DNA of 64,000 bases, from NCBI GenBank assembly GCA_022885665.1, contig JAGQDJ010000045.1:248001-312000 (forward strand), written 5' to 3'. The first letter of the stretch is position 1. Every line of letters begins with the position of its first letter. The notes below the pieces were generated by a model that was not told where the DNA came from, made no database searches, and was given only the letters and a program-made list of their open reading frames with translations. Shown here one piece after another: positions 56,601 through 63,146 of the stretch. Made by a program: the position numbers and the translations under genes. This DNA comes from Triops longicaudatus. Lineage: Eukaryota; Arthropoda; Branchiopoda; Notostraca; Triopsidae.

Positions 56601-59600
56601 ACTGACAAACGGTTGTTTTGCCACATCCGGTTTCGCCCACAAGTAGTACCGGCTCCCGGAAAAGGAAAGCTTGGCCAACCAATACGGCCAAGCGCCGCAT
56701 ATTGAATGTCCATACCAAATGCTCAAAGCCGGCTGGCGTGGAAGACAAAACGCGTTCTAGTATAGGTCGGGTGACTGGTGAAGTATCGGCGGACACTATT
56801 TAACAGAAATCATTACATCAATTAAAAATTCCACAGTTTTATCTGAAAACAGTTAGAGTTTACGTGTAAATAATTTTTGTTCATCCACTCGGCGTTTTAG
56901 ATGTTTTTCCAGTACTTCTCGTATCACCTGGGCCTCGTCCGCTCTTCGAACACGCCCAGCCAAGAGCAAGTAGCCTAAACGAACAAAGAATGACAAGCAA
57001 CATTCGGAAAACTTTGACAGAAAGCTACCTTCATCAGCCAAATGCTGATCCCAGTCGTAAAACTTCGTCGTGGACGGTGGAGCCAAGCGGTATCGCTCCG
57101 CCCAGCGGAACAGATCACGCAAAGTAATGAAACCTTGCTTTCCCGCGAATGCTGCACTTCCTCTACGCCGTAACTAGAAGTAACAAAAAAGATTATTTTC
57201 CTCCATTTACATTTCCCACTACCTTCAAGGGAACGAACTTGAAAATCGACACTGAACTCAATTAAATGTACGAAATATGTTACAATAGTAACAGTTGAAA
57301 GACTAAACGAAGACATGACACGAAAGTACGAAGCACATTACCTGAAGATCTTTCAAAACAGCTACAAGGCGTTTGCAATAGGACATAGGCATGTCGCAGC
57401 GCAAATGGAGAATCGTTTCTAATTCAGTCGAGGGAATCTGGTCAAAATGCAGCTCAATAAACCGATTACGGAACGCTCGAGAAAGGACTTTGCGCCCACC
57501 ATACAATCCTGCTGGATTCTGCGTGGCGAAGAGCAAGAAACGCGGATGAGCTTGGACCGTTTCTTGCGTTTCAGGAATAAAAAGCTCGCGGTTCTCGTCC
57601 AATACGCGATTCAAGGCTTCGAGTACATCTGACGGTGCCAAGTTCAACTCGTCGAAGATAATCCAGTACCCTTTGCGCATTGCTTCAATCAGAACACCTT
57701 CTTTGAAAACCAATTTTCCCGTGGAATCGGCTGTATACGAGCCGACGTACTCTTGCAAATCGGTGTGTTCGTGGTTGTTCACGCGCAAGCAACGATTACC
57801 AGTCGCTTGCGCCAAATACTTGATTAAACTTGTTTTGCCAACAGATGTTTCGCCTTGGAGTAATACTGGGTGCTTCCCGCCTGAAACCACACGCACCAAG
57901 TCACGCAAATTTAAGCGAACTGACTCCGTCATGATATACTGCAATAAAAGAAATATATCAGTTACAAGATTTCAATTCCTCCTACGAACTTGCAACGTCT
58001 TTTAACACTTGAGTACATGCTTTAAGAACAAACGCACAAAAATTGGCAGCTATTACTACCATTTGTGGAGCTTTTAATGTTTATGTCTCATAAATTCCTT
58101 TTATTCTATCGAAGCTAATCCAATAAAACTTCTCTGACTTAAATCTTTTCAATTACGCGGTCGTATACAAAACTGTTTACTTTATCGTCGATATTCGGTT
58201 CTTCGTCGCCTTGTGGCAGCCAATACCCTTCGATCTGGATCCAGCGACCTTCGGATGGTTTAGGGATTTCTTGCGTCATCACAGATTTCACGTTGCGTTT
58301 GCCCAACACGTTCCTATAGACAAGGTTATTGGTTCCAGGCCGAAGAAAGCTTTTACAATATCACTCACTTCACGACTAATTCTTCAACACGCGGATGCGA
58401 ACTACGGTCAAGCTGGGTCAAGAAACCGAGACAAAAACCTTCGTAAAGCGATCGAGGTACACTGCCGTAGTTATGTTTCGCAGCCACTGCTAGTGCTCGA
58501 CACAGCGTTCTCAAACTGAAAAGTTAAAGAAAAATTAGATCTAAGGATTCAACTCATTTTCGAAATGGCAAAGACTACACGAATTGGTAGATAACATGAA
58601 GTAATTGAAACTTTACGCAAATAAGTGTAAGGAAACAAAAATGAGCGCACGATTAAAACAAACAGGTGTGAACTACAATGACCATGCAAACACCACGAAA
58701 ATAAATTCCTGTAAACAACTAGGAAATAAAAGACTACAGTATTAGGTAAATGGGGAGAGAGTTGGGGAAAGTTTTCAAGTTTCAAAGTCTTGTTACCTAT
58801 AATGGGGTTGACGGCCAGTACCGTCGGTTAAGGTTTTGGTGGCTTCGCTACGAATCTGCAAGTAGAACTTGACAATGCCTTCGATTTGAGTGCTCGACAG
58901 TGACAATTCGCGCAAATAATCGCCGACCATAATTTTTAAATCAGGTTCGCTGATTAATTCCTCGACATAGAACTCGGTAAAGCGGTTTCTGATTCCCGGG
59001 GGCAATTCTTTCTTGCCCACATCCGTAGCTGGGTTCATGCACGCAAAGAGGCGGAAGTCCGGATGTCGCTTCACAGGCTCACGATCGCCTCTTTCGAGCA
59101 AATATAGCGAGCTGCTCGATCCTTCTAGTAGTCCCGACAAGCACTCCAAGGTTTCCGCAGCCGCCAAATTAATTTCGTCGAGCAAAACCCAGTCGCCTTT
59201 GTAGATACGAAAGGAACTTATTGTCAATTCGTCTCGTTTTTCGTAATTTTTAAACCACTATCTCTTGTTACCGTTCTTGAGCGCTTTGACAAGCGATCCT
59301 TCCACGAATGTGAATGCTAACGCATTTTCCGCATGTCGGATCTGCGCTCGCAGCTGTTGCAGCCGAAAACCTAAGGCCTGCCAACGAACCAGGAGGGACA
59401 AATGACTTGGATCGTTTTCACAGCGCTTGAGTGCTGATTGCTGCGAGTGGGACATCAATTTAAAGAGGTCTGACCATCGCTGGTTGCAGAAACACGTCTA
59501 GACAACGAACAACTCATATTAACTTTATGAGTTTGTCAAATATGATCTTTCTCATGTTCACGCATTGACACAAGAGTAAAAGCTAGCCACACTGCAAACG

Positions 59601-62600
59601 ACTTCATGGATGATCAACTCATCCCATCTTTGAGATCAAGAAAAATAGAATAAGTGCTGTAACAATTGTGAACTAAATGAAACTTCTTTGACACTAAAGG
59701 AAAAAAAAAATTACCATAATGTGTCCCAAGAATTTGGTATTTTGTGTCTTGGAAAATGTGCGATTGAACAAGTCTTCAAACTCCTCTCGCACTGGACCCA
59801 CAACGAACCGTAAATCGACTGGCTTGAATCTATGAAAAAAGATAAACCGTTTAAAAGTGCACCAAGAGGTTATACGCGAAAGCGAATTTAAAAAAAAAAA
59901 AAAAAAAAAATAGGAAGAGAAATTAATAAATACCATGAAACCCACGAATTTAAAACATATCAAGTGGGACTAAAAAGTAAAACAAACCAGATTGAATAAC
60001 GCACAACAGAACGTCAATACGATAAGGAAATAGGCAAAAGTCTGCGTCATTATTCCGACAAAAAAGGCGGATATAGAAAGAATGCAAGTTTGCACCCGAC
60101 GTTAAAAATATATATTTACCCCCCAAGTAAATCAGTGCTGTCACTTTGTTGATTCATGTTTATGACAATGAGTTTGTGGCCTGTTTGCTGGGCCAAGTAC
60201 TGGACGGTCGTAGTTTTGCCTGTACCGGTTTCGCCAATTAACAGAACTGGTTCTTGATTCTGGATCGACATAGCAATGCGTTCTAGAAGTACAGCAGACT
60301 GCCGCGTAAACGAAAACGTCGATTTCTTTGACCTAGATTACGCAAAATTTTAGTTTAGATTCGTAATCTTTTTTAAACATACAGAAAAGAAAAATTCTAC
60401 AGGAAGTAAAAAAAAAATAAAAACGAAAACATAAATTCAACAAATTAAATTTACAGAAAAGCTGAAATTTGAGAAAAGTGTCAGGAAAGTAAATAGGAGT
60501 ACTGGATCATTACTTTTGCCATTTGGCGACCATTTCGGGTCGCCTAGGCAAACTTATCCTTCCAACTTGGATGCGTTCTTCATTGACTTCAATGACCGGT
60601 TTGTGTGAGTTGATATAAAACTCGGCTTTGGCTTTAAGCACGTTCCAACGCGCTCCAACAGCTTCAGCGAGCTTCAATCTGTTTTCTTGCTTGGCTACGC
60701 ATGCGCAGAAGAAGTCCAGTGCGTCCTGGAATGCGTTTAATTGCGAAACGGCTGATGTCACTTCGAAGCCAGGGTTCATCCGTGCACACCATTTCATCAA
60801 ATCACGCGTGGAGATCATCCGCTCCGTTTTCACTACAAAACGACCCATTTGCGCTTCATGTTGACCCTGCGCCAAAAGGTCCGCACTTGCTGTAGAATGC
60901 TGCCCTGAAGACAACAGAAAGTACACGGAAAGAATGCGATCCGCGACCGAAGCGAGCAAGGGAAATTTCGCTTCAATCAGCTGCTTCAACTCAGCGCTCG
61001 ACAGAGGTTCGACATGGATTTTCTTCCAATACTTGTCCAAAAGCGAACTATTACCAGCTTGTTGCTTGTGCATGCCTCCAATGCCGCCTATCAATCTGAA
61101 AAGCGGCAAACGATTAGGAAATAGTGAAATCACTGAAAAAGTTCAACACGTTTACCTCTGTGTGGCGAAAAGCTGAAAACCTGGAGCAGCTTGCAAAATA
61201 TTGCCGTGGCCAGGTACTTGCAACTGTTTTGATTCCAAGACAGGAACCAGCAAAGAGATCACGTCCATGGGTGCGTAGTCGATATCTTCCAACAAAAGCC
61301 ATCGTCCTTCTGTCACAGCCTGAAATCCATCAGCAATAATTTAGTTTCGGTATCATAGTTAAAGCAAAAATTTATTTTGTTACACTTCCAATATTAGAAC
61401 TCGATTCAAACTTGAGCGAATTTTACTTATTTAACATATAAATGTTATTTAGTTTTCTAAGTAATCACACACGAAAATTCCGTTTATTTTACAAAAATTC
61501 TACCGTTTTCCTTTTCATTGTCAAGTAAATAGGCACAAGAAAGAGAATATTACCTGAGTAAGGACGCCAGGTTGCCAAACAAATTCTCCTGGCACGTCAG
61601 TGCACCGATACGAGCCGACAAGTACTTTACTGTCAGTCTGATCGCCGAGCTGCACTTTAACGAAATGTGGCATTTGACCTCGGCCGGTAATTTGGGCTAT
61701 GTGTTCAACTAATGACGTTTTACCACATCCTACCGGGCCTTCTAGCAGTACTGGGCGCCCTTCTGCCACTGCCATGGCTACTGATCGTAGATGTTCAATG
61801 GTTGACGAAACAGGAACGAGGCATCCATTCACCTGAACGGAAAAACAAACAGAAAACGAACACTTAGTACCTCATCGTACATTTAATGTAACGTAAGAAG
61901 CTTCTACTTTCCAAAGCTTTTACATCGAGAAGGCTCGTAGGTCGGTCAGTAAATTTCCTTTTTCTATTTCTTTACTTCATTATTTTTTGCCACAAGAGCA
62001 TCTAATTATGTAAGACCGAAGCACCACGAAATAACAACAATAATAACAAGTGCGAAAAAAAAAAATAAAAAAAATAGCAAGCTATTATAATGATAACTAC
62101 TTTCAACGCTGGATTCGCCACTGGGAGCAGCACGCCAGCTAAGGATACAACTGAAGATGAAAAGTCAGCATCTTGCAAAAAATGTGCTTCGTCTTCTACG
62201 TACGGGACATCCAATGAATCAAAACCTACAATTAAAATTACATTATTATACCACAAATTTCCCCGGTATAAACATGGATCGTACTTGGTTTAGGAACGTT
62301 ACGAGCATATTTAACGAGAAAGGTGTGAATGTGCTCGAGCGAGAGGTGCTGGCTCATGAATTTCTCTTGTTCCAGCTCAGACATTTCAGTGACGGTGGCT
62401 AAACACTTACAAGCGAGCCAACGTACTTCGGGGTCTGGCTGGTCAAGGTACTGAGACAAAACCTGCCAGTTTTCAGTCACATGAAAACGGGTAGAACTAA
62501 GACACAGGCCGTAACAAGCTCGCATCCATTGCAAGAGGGATGGTTGACCGATTAATTGGGCTTCTGACCGACGCTTTTTCGCCACAGGCTCATCAGAGAC

Positions 62601-63146
62601 AGAATCTGTCACCGCGAAAGTGGACTTGATTCGCACAAGGGGTGATTTATGCTGCAGAAAGTAGCCTAAGGAGAACTGGAGCGCTTCGGAATTAACGGGC
62701 GCCAACTGGCCAAGCATAACAGCCATCCAGGCTTGATTTTTTGCAGAGTCTACTCCCTCGGAGGCTAACTCACTGGCTCGGGTCATCAACTCCAGCATGA
62801 TGCCTTTGAAAAGTGCGTTGATAATATGGTGGAAGCCATTGCCGTACAATAACAGCTTTGCCACGTGATTCAAGGCTTGTTTTCTGTGAGTAGAATCCCA
62901 TGCCTGAAATTAACGCGAGGAGCTTAGTATGATTTTCTTAGTGGACGATAGTAAAAGACGTCATGTACGTGTACTTACTTGCTTCGACAAGAGTTTTGTT
63001 AAACTTTGAACTTCTTGCTGTACAACGGATTCGGAACTTCCCACGATTTCCGTAGCAGTATTAGACCCGCTCTTTAATCGTCCAACGAGCAAGTGCAAAT
63101 TTCTTACTAGATTAAACCTCAATTGGTTTGGCAACACGTTTTCCAT
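4163..63146 (-). CDS. MDN1: Midasin (MDN1/Rea1), giant AAA+ ATPase of 60S ribosome maturation, complete, 58 exons
   Basis: Midasin is a nuclear dynein-like ATPase with six AAA modules in one chain. It uses its C-terminal MIDAS domain to pull WDR12/Ytm1 and NLE1/Rsa4 off pre-60S particles. Exons in gene order: 63146-62979, 62903-62285, 62225-62101, 61832-61554, 61319-61156, 61095-60514, 60332-60120, 59829-59715, 59497-59272, 59196-58797, 58515-58369, 58313-58181, 57938-57342, 57173-57029, 56974-56864, 56795-56494, 56247-56112, 55999-55872, 55305-54890, 54654-54482, 54378-54173, 53348-53226, 53166-52969, 52498-52190, 52015-51785, 49108-48980, 26203-26044, 25950-25721, 25489-25275, 25137-24959, 22618-21659, 18900-18606, 18543-18403, 18266-18100, 16675-16126, 15890-15530, 15470-15261, 15003-14737, 14454-14216, 14164-13682, 13597-13336, 12914-12688, 12479-12241, 11514-11300, 11214-11071, 10926-10735, 10608-10090, 9969-9176, 8989-8848, 8786-8421, 8203-7252, 7079-6889, 6260-5859, 5603-5427, 5374-5240, 4969-4830, 4687-4432, 4351-4163. 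They sum to 16,374 nt with consistent phases and no internal stop: 5,457 residues, near the vertebrate length (about 5,600) and above yeast (about 4,900). The start ATG lies in a good Kozak context (CAACCATGG). Identity is certain from motifs along the whole chain; individual junctions could be off by a few bases. Confidence 0.97.
5001..5036. repeat. Poly(T) tract in midasin intron 55
   Basis: An uninterrupted run of 24 T, one G and then 11 T lies in the 270-bp intron between exons 55 and 56. On the transcribed strand it is an A-tract. It looks like a simple homopolymer. Confidence 0.9.
5859..8786 (-). CDS. MDN1: Midasin exons 50-53: Asp/Glu-rich flexible segment
   Basis: Residues about 4523-5159. 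Exon 50 (8786-8421) opens GFCLPSELAEEL, then GGLGEGEGSKDVSDKLES and MSDDFEGAMQD, all clearly midasin. Exon 51 (8203-7252) is a single 952-nt exon made largely of Glu, Asp, Gln, Asn and Lys, with IWGDDEEE, YNDDQIDPYHDKQGPEPEPE and AMDLPEDLNLDDGE as conserved islands, ending KPGQSDVKRSL. Exon 52 (7079-6889) and exon 53 (6260-5859) add more acidic stretches. Exon 53 also has a lysine cluster (KRSKKKKKN) that could serve in nuclear import. In Rea1 this segment is unstructured and acts as a flexible tether for the MIDAS domain. The biased composition makes long shadow frames on the other strand. Confidence 0.94.
6261..6888. other. Midasin intron 52, no further feature
   Basis: A 628-bp AT-rich intron within the acidic region. 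No open frame of note and no snoRNA-like C/D box pair was recognised. Confidence 0.7.
8848..22618 (-). CDS. MDN1: Midasin exons 31-49: long linker region
   Basis: Residues about 2387-4522, the helical linker ('tail') of about 2,100 residues that relays ring motion to the MIDAS domain. It is divergent in sequence, but anchor blocks keep their order. These are WPWDLRWFPDIYA and LPHRVFAHLAQFL; exon 38 ESWQHSQFQFVQSVWEKYAWY with PDIITPL; exon 40 (14164-13682) with the charged KRKAKQEEEKESLYRVKEH; and exon 44 FVKIMRWNDINFWAMKETV. Exon 47 (10608-10090) has RMGLSYRKG and ERCRGFSA, and exon 49 has LNLATFYLTQQVFALRTSCK. The exons join with matching phases throughout. Exon 34 (18266-18100) and exon 20 are the least certain by homology, but both are required by frame. 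Confidence 0.88.
11515..12240. other. Midasin intron 43, no further feature
   Basis: A 726-bp intron, strongly purine-rich on the plus strand, between exons 43 and 44. The short frames in it are compositional. Nothing else was recognised. Confidence 0.7.
12915..13335. other. Midasin intron 41, no further feature
   Basis: A 421-bp AT-rich intron. Nothing recognised beyond its GT-AG ends. Confidence 0.7.
16676..18099. other. Midasin intron 34, no further feature
   Basis: A 1,424-bp intron. Several short frames exist on both strands, but none resembles a known protein or a midasin exon, and the reading phase passes cleanly from exon 34 to exon 35 without it. Confidence 0.65.
18949..18989. repeat. 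(ACT)n then (AAT)n microsatellite
   Basis: About eight ACT units run directly into about five AAT units, just inside the donor side of midasin intron 31. It is a simple trinucleotide repeat, likely length-variable. Confidence 0.93.
19207..19685. mobile_element. Probable non-autonomous hAT-type element (MITE)
   Basis: The left end reads AGTGTTGTGTAACGG. The right end, reverse-complemented, contains ATGTTGTGTAATTTGG, so the core TGTTGTGTAA is shared in inverted orientation. Imperfect 8-bp flanking direct repeats are AAGGGTCC (19199-19206) and ATGGGTCC (19686-19693), differing at one position. Eight-base duplications and CAGTG-type ends are typical of hAT transposons. The interior is AT-rich with repeated GTAA/TTAC words and two copies of ATGCTACATTATTGCTG, and encodes nothing. 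Exact termini are uncertain by a base or two. Confidence 0.6.
23028..23110. mobile_element. Possible pogo/Tigger-like transposon remnant
   Basis: AGTAGAATCTCTTTAACGAC followed by GAACCCACTGGGAAC resembles the ends of pogo-type Tc/mariner elements, which often start CAGTAGAAYCTC and contain ACGA words. I did not find a clean matching inverted end downstream, so this is only a resemblance. Confidence 0.25.
24041..24064. repeat. Poly(A) tract
   Basis: Uninterrupted run of 24 A on the plus strand in midasin intron 30. No adjacent retroelement body or target duplication was recognised. Confidence 0.92.
24959..49108 (-). CDS. MDN1: Midasin exons 26-30: AAA6 module, interrupted by the 22.8 kb intron
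   Basis: Residues about 2083-2386. Exon 26 (49108-48980) has Walker A GTPGSGKSS and MNSAMDTTELLGGFEQ. Exon 27 (26203-26044) resumes 22,776 bp away with ADLNRRLEDIG. Exon 28 (25950-25721) ends FEWVDSVLVQ. Exon 29 (25489-25275) carries the Walker B position WLLIDNVNFCSPSVLDRLNA with Asp-Asn rather than Asp-Glu. That Asp-Asn pair is also found in vertebrate midasin and implies a module that does not hydrolyse ATP well. Exon 30 (25137-24959) completes AMRNRGVEIYLP. The 93-bp intron between exons 27 and 28 is free of in-frame stops and divisible by three. The donor of exon 29 (AG|GTTCGT) is non-consensus after GT. Confidence 0.93.
25951..26043 (-). other. Midasin intron 27, 93 bp, stop-free and in frame
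   Basis: The GT-AG intron begins GTAAAC and ends TTTCGCGCAG. It can be read through from exon 27 to exon 28 as 31 sense codons, with the hydrophobic stretch FLYAFNTFFSFAFLTF. Removing it gives a better match to the vertebrate midasin segment before FEWVDS, so I treat it as an intron, but retention would yield a viable reading frame. Confidence 0.7.
29293..29315. repeat. (ATCT)n microsatellite
   Basis: Between five and six ATCT units lie in the 5' half of the large midasin intron, upstream of the nested receptor gene. Confidence 0.9.
34648..38234 (+). CDS. Orphan class A-like G-protein-coupled receptor, nested antisense in midasin intron 26 (four exons)
   Basis: Exons 34648-34853, 35914-36166, 36358-36671 and 37634-38234 join in frame through GT-AG introns to give 457 residues. 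The extracellular N-terminus has two N-glycosylation sequons (N19, N24). TM1 (about 41-63) has GIVANLTLILF with the conserved Asn (N54). TM2 has HQAAVDCARAALL with the conserved Asp (D82). TM3 follows C105 (CSLLETAFLLLVSVSSVNM) but ends TTVLND, with no DRY. TM4 is CVLFGIFMIWFSSITI. The second extracellular loop has a Cys (GPACPLV). TM5 is HYIVNLLWVVVNLLCVFLTL, TM6 is FSIISLAYLVFWGPFFFVII and TM7 is HIAFVHAFVNPVLFLAMHRG. A Cys pair (LLCCMCW) that could be palmitoylated and a Pro-rich tail follow. A strong acceptor (CTTGTTTCTTAG) ends at 34639, nine bases before the ATG, so an upstream exon, probably 5' UTR, is likely. I do not recognise the ligand class; it resembles arthropod orphan receptors in style only. 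Confidence 0.82.
34854..35913 (+). other. Receptor gene intron 1
   Basis: A 1,060-bp intron between the TM1 exon and the TM2-TM3 exon. Nothing else was recognised. Confidence 0.75.
36352..36357 (+). promoter_or_regulatory. Tandem NAGNAG splice acceptor of receptor exon 3
   Basis: AAGCAG immediately precedes the exon. Use of the first AG adds one Gln codon before the Pro-Leu-His start; use of the second omits it. Both keep phase 0. The CAG is the usual preference and was chosen for the model. Confidence 0.6.
36672..37633 (+). other. Receptor gene intron 3
   Basis: A 962-bp intron in the third intracellular loop region, between TM5 and TM6. Nothing else was recognised. Confidence 0.75.
38625..38630 (+). 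promoter_or_regulatory. Candidate poly(A) signal of the receptor gene
   Basis: AATAAA about 390 bases after the TGA stop. It is a canonical hexamer, but AT-rich sequence makes chance matches common. Confidence 0.35.
43102..43188. repeat. Three spaced copies of a 19-bp motif
   Basis: CCGAAATGAATTGAACTGA occurs at 43102-43120 and identically at 43170-43188. A diverged copy (CCGCAATGAACTGAATTGA) lies between, at 43144-43162. It looks like an old local duplication. Confidence 0.8.
44833..45762. mobile_element. 930-bp element with perfect 19-bp terminal inverted repeats
   Basis: AGTAGGGGAGACCGGGGCA at 44833-44851 is repeated exactly, in inverted orientation, at 45744-45762. The interior has no transposase-like frame, so it is probably a non-autonomous DNA transposon. 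I did not see a convincing target-site duplication; the immediate flanks (GGAA and AGTT) do not match, so the superfamily stays open. Its GC-rich ends contrast with the AT-rich surroundings. Confidence 0.75.
45763..48979. other. Intron 26 sequence nearest exon 26
   Basis: About 3.2 kb with no recognised exon. The frames at 46391-46813 and 47992-48324 (minus) show no recognisable similarity and no supporting splice structure. It contains the 19-bp tandem duplication at 48841. Confidence 0.6.
48841..48878. repeat. Perfect tandem duplication of 19 bp
   Basis: AGTCCTAAACTTGCGAAAG occurs twice head to tail, about 100 bp beyond the donor side of intron 26. Confidence 0.9.
49109..51784. other. Midasin intron 25 (2.7 kb), no further feature
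   Basis: AT-rich intron splitting AAA6's Walker A exon from exon 25. A patch near 50715-50870 has scattered CCTAA/TTAGG words but no array. No exon was recognised. Confidence 0.65.
51785..54654 (-). CDS. MDN1: Midasin exons 20-25: AAA5 module
   Basis: Residues about 1669-2082. Exon 20 (54654-54482) is the least conserved part of this block and leads to KNVFGIPPFLVAKG. Exon 21 (54378-54173) has NKPLLLEGSPGVGKTSLVAA (Walker A) and RINLSEQT. Exon 22 (53348-53226) has DVSDLFGADLPVEGGQGG and ends in WIVLDE. Exon 23 (53166-52969) continues LNLASQSVLEG, so an intron of 59 bp cuts directly through the Walker B motif, and then has FACQNPLRQGGARKGLPRSF. Exons 24 and 25 encode the small subdomain through GGPWELNLRDMFRWCEA and LMRCVAMNWMAIL. 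This is one of the strongest matches in the gene. Confidence 0.95.
52499..52968. other. Midasin intron 23, no further feature
   Basis: A 470-bp intron in the AAA5 block. Nothing recognised. Confidence 0.7.
53349..54172. other. Midasin intron 21, no further feature
   Basis: An 824-bp intron in AAA5, between Walker A and the DVSDLFGAD exon. Nothing else recognised. Confidence 0.7.
54890..56795 (-). CDS. MDN1: Midasin exons 16-19: AAA4 module
   Basis: Residues about 1342-1669. Exon 16 (56795-56494) carries HLVWTFNMRRLAVLVGQAF and Walker A GETGCGKTT, then CHQYSEGSDFLGGLRP. Exon 17 (56247-56112) has KLFEWVDGPLV and the Walker B segment VFLADEISLADDSVLERLNS. The residue before the D-E pair is Ala here, where vertebrate midasin has a second Leu. 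Exon 18 (55999-55872) contains TMNPGGDYGKKE, and exon 19 (55305-54890) has LSPALRNRFTEIWCP, the arginine-finger region. The module looks catalytically complete. Confidence 0.95.
55306..55871. other. Midasin intron 18, no further feature
   Basis: A 566-bp purine-rich (plus strand) intron in AAA4. No snoRNA-like box pair or exon was recognised. Confidence 0.7.
56864..57938 (-). CDS. MDN1: Midasin exons 13-15: AAA3 module
   Basis: Residues about 1058-1341. Exon 13 (57938-57342) contains Walker A GETSVGKTS, the NNHEHTDLQEYVG signature, Walker B WIIFDELNLAP and FATQNPAGLYGGRKVLSRAF. Exons 14 (57173-57029) and 15 (56974-56864) encode GKQGFITLRDLFRWAERYRL and YLLLAGRVRRADEAQVIREV. The 54-bp intron between exons 14 and 15 has no in-frame stop and a length divisible by three, so retention would insert 18 residues just before YLLLAGR. 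The homologous position in vertebrate midasin is uninterrupted, which argues that the intron is normally removed. Confidence 0.96.
56975..57028 (-). other. Midasin intron 14, 54 bp, stop-free and in frame
   Basis: It begins GTAGCT and ends GTTCGTTTAG. Read through, it adds 18 sense codons between LADEG and YLLLAGR with no stop. Homology to vertebrate midasin supports removal, since that segment is continuous there. Confidence 0.8.
58181..60332 (-). CDS. MDN1: Midasin exons 7-12: AAA2 module
   Basis: Residues about 646-1057. Exon 7 (60332-60120) has Walker A GETGTGKTT followed by NMNQQSDSTDLLGG, a midasin hallmark. Exons 8 and 9 encode the AAA2 insertion (EEFEDLFNRTFSKTQN, then QRWSDLFKLM), which in Rea1 forms a helical bundle used for regulation of linker movement. 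Exon 10 (59196-58797) has Walker B WVLLDEINLAA, the ACMNPATDVGKKELPPGIRN sensor/arginine-finger region and DGTGRQPHY. Exons 11 and 12, separated by a 55-bp intron, finish the small subdomain through SLYEGFCLGFLTQLD and WIQIEGYWLP. All catalytic motifs are intact, so this module is probably ATP-competent. Confidence 0.96.
59890..59910. repeat. Poly(A) tract in midasin intron 7
   Basis: Run of 21 A on the plus strand in the 290-bp intron between exons 7 and 8. Confidence 0.9.
60514..61832 (-). CDS. MDN1: Midasin exons 4-6: AAA1 module
   Basis: Residues about 305-646. Exon 4 (61832-61554) has the Walker A motif GPVGCGKTS and the family signature VQLGDQTDSKVLVGSYRCTD. Exon 5 (61319-61156) has the Walker B region WLLLEDIDYAP, with an E-D pair as in other midasins, and ends in the sensor-1-like FQLFATQR. 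Exon 6 (61095-60514) carries the small helical subdomain starting LLDKYWKKIHVEPL and the RDLMKWC block. AAA1 of midasin is generally regarded as structurally important but a weak ATPase. The intron between exons 5 and 6 is 60 bp and stops immediately if translated. Confidence 0.95.
62101..63146 (-). CDS. MDN1: Midasin exons 1-3: N-terminal domain
   Basis: Residues 1 to about 304. Exon 1 (63146-62979) starts at MENVLPNQLRFN and ends LLSKQ. Exon 2 (62903-62285) carries the helical N-terminal domain that precedes the ring, with SLLQWMRACYGLCLSS and VRWLACKCLATVTEM matching in position the vertebrate segments with RELWDWSVCVPLL and VRWYTANCLALVT. Exon 3 (62225-62101) ends at AGVLLPVANPALK, which corresponds to the CGVVLPG stretch just before AAA1. 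The intron between exons 2 and 3 is only 59 bp. The domain is poorly conserved outside short blocks, as is usual here. Exon 2's donor (A|GTACGA) is the weakest junction in this block but is needed for frame and homology. Confidence 0.9.
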
